The notes under the pieces: generated by a model
The model's database searches: none
What the model was told of the DNA's origin: nothing
Seen by the model: the letters and a program-made list of their open reading frames with translations, nothing else
Source: CAXBYZ01 sp963980215
GTDB taxonomy: Bacteria > Patescibacteriota > Microgenomatia > UBA1400 > CG1-02-47-37
Reading direction: 5' to 3'
DNA: 25,887 nt
Assembly (NCBI GenBank): GCA_963980215.1
Contig: CAXBYZ010000008.1
Coordinates: forward strand, 1-25,887
Program-made: the position numbers and the translations under genes
In this document: one piece after another, positions 21,916-25,887 of the stretch
Layout of the letters: each line of letters begins with the position of its first letter
How positions within the stretch are numbered: the first letter of the stretch is position 1

Positions 21916-22905
21916 ATGTGTAGTAACGTAGCAGTGAAAAGATTTTCAAATGAGTCAGAAAATCTTCCAGTTGGAATCGCTCAGACTGAATCTGGATTGG
22001 TGGTAGGGACTGACATCCAAATCGGGGATCATGCTATGGAAATGGGTCCATTTGATCGGGTGTTGATCTATCCTAGTAAATGGGTAAATGGATTGGTGGG
22101 TGAGGTCGAGGTTGGAGAAATTCTTAAATATCACCAGTCCTTTGATAACATCACACTACTTGAGAATAATGTAGATGCTAAAAAAGATATGGTTGCCTAT
22201 AGAAAAGCTTATGTGGCCAATTTTGTGTTTGGGTTTTTGCCAACTCTTAAAAATAAGCTTAATACTTTTGGAGATCAAGAACTCTCGACATTAGCTCCTC
22301 AAAGAGGTGGAGAGCCAATCCTTGAAATGATTCATGTAATGCAGAGTATGGGTTATTTTGAGAACGTGCATATTCCGAAATTTGAAGCGAAACGAATGTT
22401 TTTAAAAGATGGAAGTAGCGCCCTTGGGATTAGCGGATTAGACTTTAGTCAGCTTAAAGATATAGTACTTTTCATTGATGACTGTTTGGCTTCAAATCTT
22501 TCGGCAACTGGAGTGATGGATAGTGTGATTGACGAAAAGAAAGGTGGGCCGTTAACAATGTCTTTGGTTGTTGGCTTTGGTTACGTTAAGGCGTTTGATA
22601 GATTGAAGAAACGGTTGCAACAAAGAGCGGATGAAGACGACAAACATTTTTTGGTGGAACCAACGGTTTCTCGCAGAGTTTTTAACACCAATCAAGATCA
22701 TTACTTAACCATTGCTGAGCACGAGAAAGAGAAGTTTCCCAATGGTGATCAAGTGGTAGGTGACATGGGAATGGCTATGAACTTATTTACAGATAATAAA
22801 AGTGATAATGAGGAGTTAAAGAAAGTTATTTGGCGGGTGGTTAAAGGAGTGATGGGATTTGATGATATTCAGGGAATGACAAATAACTTAATTGAAAATG
22901 AATGA
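21916..22905 (+). CDS. phosphoribosyltransferase-like protein
   Basis: A 329-residue soluble protein. The only motif I can name is IVLFIDDCLASNLSATGVM (about residues 182-200), which resembles the type I PRTase PRPP loop (four hydrophobic residues, DD, then small residues and TG), with a slightly longer loop. The remainder is unfamiliar. A Shine-Dalgarno site AAGGAG (21904-21909) lies 6 nt before ATG 21916; ATG 21913 is an alternative. It follows a strong promoter and a terminator-like hairpin, and it precedes a small wHTH-like gene and prs, which makes the substrate PRPP. A PRPP-binding function is therefore likely, but whether it is an enzyme or a sensor is open. Confidence 0.55.
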   Translation: MCSNVAVKRFSNESENLPVGIAQTESGLVVGTDIQIGDHAMEMGPFDRVLIYPSKWVNGLVGEVEVGEILKYHQSFDNITLLENNVDAKKDMVAYRKAYVANFVFGFLPTLKNKLNTFGDQELSTLAPQRGGEPILEMIHVMQSMGYFENVHIPKFEAKRMFLKDGSSALGISGLDFSQLKDIVLFIDDCLASNLSATGVMDSVIDEKKGGPLTMSLVVGFGYVKAFDRLKKRLQQRADEDDKHFLVEPTVSRRVFNTNQDHYLTIAEHEKEKFPNGDQVVGDMGMAMNLFTDNKSDNEELKKVIWRVVKGVMGFDDIQGMTNNLIENE

Positions 22906-23323
22906 TATTGAACAAATTCTTAGTTATATGGATGCAGAGGATGGTTTGCCTCCCGCAGATTCAATTAATCCTGAAACTGCAGAACCTTTAAGTTATTTTA
23001 TTGATGGGTTAATGAGCGGTAATCCGGATACTTCATTTACTTTGGAAGAAATTCAAAGAAAGATGCTAGATGAAGGGATTAGGACGTCTATATCATCAAT
23101 AACTAGAGCTTTGGGTGATTGTGAGTTTGTTTCTAGAGTGACGGGGAAAAATAAAACTATTCAAGTTAGATCGACAGCGCCACCACTGCCCCTAGTTAAT
23201 GCTTGTGAGGGTAATAGTAATAATGGTGATGATGATTTAGGGCTTGAAGCAAGGCAGGATTTTTTTTCGTTGGGAGAAAAACGTCGCTTAGGACTTAAAA
23301 GAAAAATTGTTAGAAAGTTTTGA
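22898..23323 (+). CDS. small protein with winged-helix-like segment
   Basis: A 141-residue acidic-then-basic protein. Residues about 44-90 (TSFTLEEIQRKMLDEGIRTSISSITRALGDCEFVSRV) have the spacing of a winged helix or helix-turn-helix, with a following strand pair KNKTIQVR. The C-terminus is a low-complexity N/G/D stretch and a basic tail (LGEKRRLGLKRKIVRKF). Its start overlaps the PRTase-like gene by 8 nt, so the two are probably co-translated. A regulator of the PRTase/prs segment is possible; I do not recognise the family. Confidence 0.55.
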   Translation: MNDIEQILSYMDAEDGLPPADSINPETAEPLSYFIDGLMSGNPDTSFTLEEIQRKMLDEGIRTSISSITRALGDCEFVSRVTGKNKTIQVRSTAPPLPLVNACEGNSNNGDDDLGLEARQDFFSLGEKRRLGLKRKIVRKF

Positions 23324-23324
23324 G

Positions 23325-23353
23325 TTGGCATTAATGATTTATTATCATAAAAT
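23325..23353 (+). promoter_or_regulatory. sigma70 promoter of prs (leaderless)
   Basis: TTGGCA (23325-23330), an exact 17-nt spacer and TAAAAT (23348-23353), followed by exactly 7 nt before the ATG at 23361. The transcript should start at the A of the start codon. Confidence 0.75.
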
Positions 23354-23360
23354 AGTGATG

Positions 23361-24254
23361 ATGATTTTTTCAGGTTTGTCTAACCAGAGTTTAGCTAAAA
23401 AAATCGCAGGTGAGCTGGAGGTGGATTTGGGTAAAGTGGAGATCACTAGATTTGCCAATGATGAAGCTAGGGTGTGGGTAAAGGAGAGTAAGGTGGAAAA
23501 AGAAGTAGTGGTGATTCAATCTTTGAGTCAACCTACTGACCATAACTTGGTGGAGTTTTGTTTGCTTTGTGATGCTTTAAAACGAATGGGGGTGAGAGAA
23601 ATAACGGCGGTGATTCCTTGGATGGGATACAGCAAGCAAGATAAGGTGTTTCGAGCGGGTGAGCCACTTTCGGTAAAAGTGATAGCTAAAATGCTTCAAG
23701 TAGTGGACTTAGAAAAGATTATTACTTTTGATCTACACAACTTATCGATTCTAGGATTTTTTGAGGTGCCGGTGGTGAATTTATCTGCTAGAGATTTATT
23801 TTTGGATTATTTTAAAAAGCAAGTGAGTCAAAAGACTTTGGTGGTGGCCCCGGATGCCGGAGCGGTGAAGGCTTCAACCAGTTTTGCCGATAGCCTCGGA
23901 GTGGGAGTGGCATATATAGACAAGAAAAGAGATTTAAAGACAGGTGAAGTGTCTATTAAAGGGATTAGTAGGGAAGTTAAAGGTACAGAAGTGATTATTG
24001 TTGATGACATGGTGGTGACTGGGGGGACTTTGATAAAAACAGCGGAGTTTTTGAAGAAGCAGGGGGTTAAATCGGTTAAAGTGGGGGCCACTCACCACTT
24101 GTATGTGCCAAGAACTCAAGAAAAATTAGATAAAAGCGTGATTGATGAAGTGGTGGTGACAGATACGATAGAGCAAAAAGTGAAGTCTAAGAAATTAAAG
24201 ATCTTGAGTGTGGCTAAGATAGTGGTTGGTGAGATGGGCGGGTTAGAGCGGTGA
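23361..24254 (+). CDS. prs: ribose-phosphate pyrophosphokinase (PRPP synthetase)
   Basis: A 297-residue enzyme that makes PRPP from ribose 5-phosphate and ATP for nucleotide, NAD and His/Trp synthesis. It keeps ITRFANDEARVWV, the ATP-binding YSKQDKVFRAGEPLSVKVIAKML region, FDLHNLSILGFF (in place of the DLHxxQIQGFF motif), VAPDAGAVKAS, and the PRPP loop VIIVDDMVVTGGTL. The N-terminus MIFSGLSNQSLAKKIA matches the family, confirming ATG 23361 over the upstream in-frame codon at 23307. It is somewhat divergent in the QIQGFF motif. It follows the PRTase-like and wHTH-like genes but has its own promoter. Confidence 0.95.
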   Translation: MIFSGLSNQSLAKKIAGELEVDLGKVEITRFANDEARVWVKESKVEKEVVVIQSLSQPTDHNLVEFCLLCDALKRMGVREITAVIPWMGYSKQDKVFRAGEPLSVKVIAKMLQVVDLEKIITFDLHNLSILGFFEVPVVNLSARDLFLDYFKKQVSQKTLVVAPDAGAVKASTSFADSLGVGVAYIDKKRDLKTGEVSIKGISREVKGTEVIIVDDMVVTGGTLIKTAEFLKKQGVKSVKVGATHHLYVPRTQEKLDKSVIDEVVVTDTIEQKVKSKKLKILSVAKIVVGEMGGLER

Positions 24255-24475
24255 AAGAAGGAGCTTCTCCAGTAAGTAGGGGTGATTTAAGGAGGGCGTT
24301 TGGGGAGATGGGGGATGGTGGTAAAGTTTATACTTCGCAACCATTAATTAATCCTAAGAATAGAAATGTGAATGACTGCTTGAGTGTTTTTGAGGCTTGG
24401 AGAGCAGGAAGAATGAGAGAAGATGGTAATCGTAAGCCATCTGGCCCTGCATGGAATGGGAGAAGGGGGTTGTAA
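24251..24475 (+). CDS. small hypothetical protein after prs
   Basis: A 74-residue protein rich in Arg, Gly and Asn, with INPKNRNVNDCLSVFEAWRAGR in the middle. I do not recognise it. Its GTG start overlaps the prs stop (GTGA), which argues for a real coupled gene, although an internal ATG at 24308 is possible. A REP-like palindrome begins 4 nt after its stop and may act as a 3' boundary. Confidence 0.45.
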   Translation: MKEGASPVSRGDLRRAFGEMGDGGKVYTSQPLINPKNRNVNDCLSVFEAWRAGRMREDGNRKPSGPAWNGRRGL

Positions 24476-24478
24476 ATA

Positions 24479-24499
24479 TTCCAGGGTCCGACCTTGGAA
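24479..24499. repeat. REP-like palindrome, left copy
   Basis: Arms TTCCAGGGTC and GACCTTGGAA around a central C; one G-T mismatch. It lies just past the RAYT stop codon. Confidence 0.85.
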
Positions 24500-24500
24500 T

Positions 24501-25151
24501 TTAGTCTAGGATAAGCGTCTCAATTTTATTAGTTTCCGATTCTTTAGTTGAGGTTTGAATAAATTTAAAATAATTTTTGACCTTGTCTGTTATATAGTTT
24601 GGGTAGAGCCAGTCTAGGGGTTCTTTTTGATATAAGAATACAGGCAATGAAGAGTGAGGGTAATCTTCAAGTTTTTTGACGAGTTTAGTTGGGTTTAAGT
24701 GAATATATTTAGATAAATAAAGGAGTTGCTCAGAAGTATCAACGGTAACACTTTTAAACTTTCCTTCAAATATTGAACCAGAGTGTTTATATTTATTTCT
24801 AAAATGGGCTGAATAGGTAACTGTTAATCGTTTTAGTAGATTTGATATATTTGTTTTATCCGTTGCTTTTGGTAGTTGTTTTAAGAGTAAGTGAAAGTGA
24901 TTAGGCATTTGACAGTAGGTAACTAGATGTACGGTTGGTTCTTTTTCCAGGGTCCGACCCTGGAAGTTGTTGACCTTTTTTTGGTAGGCAAAGTGTCTGG
25001 TTCTTGGGTATTTTAGGTAGTAGGCGAGGATGTCAGTAAAAACTTGATAATCTTCTTTGTCTAAGAAAATTTTATGTTTATAAGCCCCGCGATTAAAGAC
25101 ATGATAAAAGTGTTGAGGTTTAAAGTTACGATGATGATATTTATTTGGCAC
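24501..25151 (-). CDS. REP-associated tyrosine transposase (RAYT, IS200/IS605-like)
   Basis: A 216-residue Y1-type HUH transposase. FYHVFNRGAYKHKIFLDKEDY is the N-terminal signature, CQMPNHFHLLLKQL contains the HUH pair (HFH) that binds metal, and YLSKYIHLNPTKL follows with the nucleophilic Tyr region. These enzymes cut and join single-stranded DNA at REP palindromes. The start is GTG 25151: an extended -10 (TGC TATACT) ends exactly 7 nt upstream, PNKYHHRNF is the usual N-terminus, and the longer reading from 25298 runs through a palindrome and a promoter. A perfect REP copy lies in frame within the gene, coding NFQGRTLEK between two conserved blocks. Confidence 0.92.
   Translation of the reverse strand: MPNKYHHRNFKPQHFYHVFNRGAYKHKIFLDKEDYQVFTDILAYYLKYPRTRHFAYQKKVNNFQGRTLEKEPTVHLVTYCQMPNHFHLLLKQLPKATDKTNISNLLKRLTVTYSAHFRNKYKHSGSIFEGKFKSVTVDTSEQLLYLSKYIHLNPTKLVKKLEDYPHSSLPVFLYQKEPLDWLYPNYITDKVKNYFKFIQTSTKESETNKIETLILD
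24945..24965. repeat. REP-like palindrome inside the RAYT gene
   Basis: Arms TTCCAGGGTC and GACCCTGGAA, perfect 10 bp around a central C. It is translated in frame and keeps the reading frame open. Confidence 0.9.
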
Positions 25152-25158
25152 TGTAATA

Positions 25159-25167
25159 AGTATAGCA
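25159..25167 (-). promoter_or_regulatory. extended -10 promoter of the RAYT gene
   Basis: Minus-strand TGC (25167-25165) then TATACT (25164-25159), followed by 7 nt and the GTG start. Confidence 0.7.
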
Positions 25168-25169
25168 TA

Positions 25170-25198
25170 AATATTCCAGGGTCGGACCCTGGAATATT
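25170..25198. repeat. REP-like palindrome, right copy
   Basis: Arms AATATTCCAGGGTC and GACCCTGGAATATT are perfect over 14 bp around a central G. It is the longest of the three copies and directly precedes the RAYT promoter. Confidence 0.9.
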
Positions 25199-25205
25199 TT
25201 GGTGG

Positions 25206-25233
25206 TTGACGGCAAGATTGAGGGTGGTATATT
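25206..25233 (+). promoter_or_regulatory. promoter of the window-end Maf-like gene
   Basis: TTGACG (25206-25211), a 16-nt spacer and TATATT (25228-25233) with TGG before it. The start is predicted near 25240, about 120 nt before the ATG at 25361. Confidence 0.6.
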
Positions 25234-25243
25234 GACAGAATAC

Positions 25244-25275
25244 AAAGGCTTAAAAAAAAGCCTTTTTTTATTTTT
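25244..25275 (+). terminator. intrinsic terminator-like hairpin in the leader
   Basis: AAAGGCTT (25244-25251) pairs with AAGCCTTT (25258-25265) around six A and runs into TTTTATTTTT. No plus-strand gene lies upstream within 750 nt, so it can only act on the transcript from the promoter at 25206-25233 or on read-through. Confidence 0.65.
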
Positions 25276-25360
25276 CCAAGACATCTGTTTTGGTCCAAGA
25301 AACAGCACTCTGATTTAGGTCAGAGGGAAACCAAGTATCAAGAGGATGTTTTTTATTTTT
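25276..25360 (+). promoter_or_regulatory. structured leader of the window-end gene
   Basis: CTCTGA (25308-25313) pairs with TCAGAG (25320-25325) inside an outer stem TTGGT (25290-25294)/ACCAA (25330-25334). CTGTTT (25285-25290)/AAACAG (25300-25305) would exclude part of the outer stem. It has the look of a switchable leader, but no known riboswitch class matches. Confidence 0.3.
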
Positions 25361-25887
25361 ATGAATAAAGAACAAAAATATCAGATCACTAATTTTGATC
25401 ATTCTATTGATGATCAGCTATTTATGGCTTTGGGTCAGATTTCAAGAGTTATTTTTGCAAGCGATAACGAAAGAAAGCTTGGGGCGGCAGAAATTCTTTG
25501 GAGGTCATTGGCTTTACAAAATGGGGCTGGTATTTTGTTGCCAGAATCAAGAAGATTGGGTGGAGATGAAGCGCCATGGGAGAGAGCTGATTTAGTGGTA
25601 GTTGACAAGCTTAGGGAAGCCGCAACTGAAGAAGAGAAAGCACATGGAAGTCATTCTTTAATTTCAGCTTCTGACGTGGTTTTTGCAAAAGTAGTAATTG
25701 ATTCTGACAAAAAGATGAGACTTGAGCAACAGTATAATATGTCTCGTTATGATGATCAAGACGGAGCCCTAAGAAAGCAGTTTCTTAGTGATGATTTAGA
25801 CTTTTTTACAAACCCAAATGGTTCATTGGTTTCCTGGGATGTGGTGGCTGGATTTTATTTTAAGGCAAACGGTAGCCCCGGATTAAA
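25361..25887 (+). CDS. Maf/HAM1-like protein, 3' end cut by window edge
   Basis: An open frame of 175 codons reaching the window end. RVIFASDNERKLGAAEILW (about residues 29-47) resembles both the Maf start (LILASxSPRR) and the HAM1 [ST]xNxxK motif. After a helix with REAATEEEKA comes LISASDVVFAKVV (about residues 99-111), in the place of the Maf GADTVV strand with its Asp, and VSWDVVAGFYF near the end is in the place of the H-V-TG strand. It may be related to the long Maf-like protein at 17110. The ATG at 25361 has a poorly placed AGAGG 15-20 nt upstream. The family is a tentative reading from motif order only. Confidence 0.45.
   Translation, partial: MNKEQKYQITNFDHSIDDQLFMALGQISRVIFASDNERKLGAAEILWRSLALQNGAGILLPESRRLGGDEAPWERADLVVVDKLREAATEEEKAHGSHSLISASDVVFAKVVIDSDKKMRLEQQYNMSRYDDQDGALRKQFLSDDLDFFTNPNGSLVSWDVVAGFYFKANGSPGL

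Larger units (their letters stand above)
24479..25198 (-). mobile_element. RAYT/REP unit
   Basis: A RAYT gene is bounded by REP-like palindromes at 24479-24499 and 25170-25198. The odd central base of each palindrome (C at the left copy, G at the right) shows that the two copies are in opposite orientation. A third copy lies inside the gene. I see no target-site duplication. Confidence 0.6.

Noticed and set aside
24479..25198. CRISPR array from the repeated palindrome
   Set aside because: Only three copies, spaced hundreds of bases apart and lying in or beside a RAYT gene.
25152..25298. A 49-residue N-terminal extension of the RAYT protein
   Set aside because: It would run through the 14-bp palindrome and the extended -10, and the family start PNKYHHRN follows the GTG at 25151.
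25395..25595. A 66-codon plus-strand frame near the window end
   Set aside because: It is a shadow of the longer open frame from 25361, which runs off the window.

Overview
This window looks like a piece of a small-genome Candidate Phyla Radiation (Patescibacteria) chromosome, most likely of the Microgenomates type. The assignment is an inference from several things seen together: AT-rich DNA, almost no intergenic space, short versions of conserved proteins (Fmt, MreD, DprA), a B12-dependent ribonucleotide reductase, a DUF5674 gene, palindromes embedded in coding regions and a RAYT transposase. TGA works as an ordinary stop (mreB, mrdA and dprA all end with it), so the TGA-recoding lineages are unlikely.

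Layout. 1-1700: tRNA-Tyr (cut by the window edge), an HTH/LAGLIDADG-like protein, DUF5674 plus a small partner, a small membrane protein and tRNA-Thr. 1702-1909: an unassigned, highly structured RNA on the minus strand. 2015-3428: a GGDEF diguanylate cyclase, a site-2-type protease and rpmB. 3431-5258: a minus-strand def-fmt-nadD operon. 5326-8281: an HExxH protein and an O-antigen-ligase-like/TPR membrane protein. 8382-12918: cell shape and competence genes (mreB, mreC, mreD, mrdA, dprA), interrupted by one small antisense membrane-protein gene. 12941-17066: topA and nrdJ. 17110-24475: a run of nucleotide genes: a long Maf-like protein, a dNK/PNK/PNK fusion, a HAD phosphatase, a DNPH1-like/thymidylate kinase fusion, a phosphoribosyltransferase-like protein, a small wHTH-like protein and prs. 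24479-25198: a RAYT transposase flanked and interrupted by its REP-like palindromes. 25361-end: a second Maf-like protein, cut by the window edge.

How the genes fit together. NrdJ makes deoxynucleotides, and the genes after it could salvage, phosphorylate, dephosphorylate, hydrolyse or sanitise nucleotides. Prs supplies PRPP beside a PRPP-loop protein. This suggests a nucleotide-pool island, but substrates are not known.

Three patterns cut across the window. (1) Many genes have an extended -10 box (TGn plus a TATAAT-like hexamer) ending exactly 7 nt before the start codon, which predicts leaderless mRNAs. (2) Three genes have a fuller promoter followed at once by an intrinsic-terminator-like hairpin inside the leader. 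(3) Long perfect palindromes lie in frame inside fmt, the O-antigen-ligase-like gene and the RAYT gene itself, recalling the palindromic elements that sit inside Rickettsia genes.
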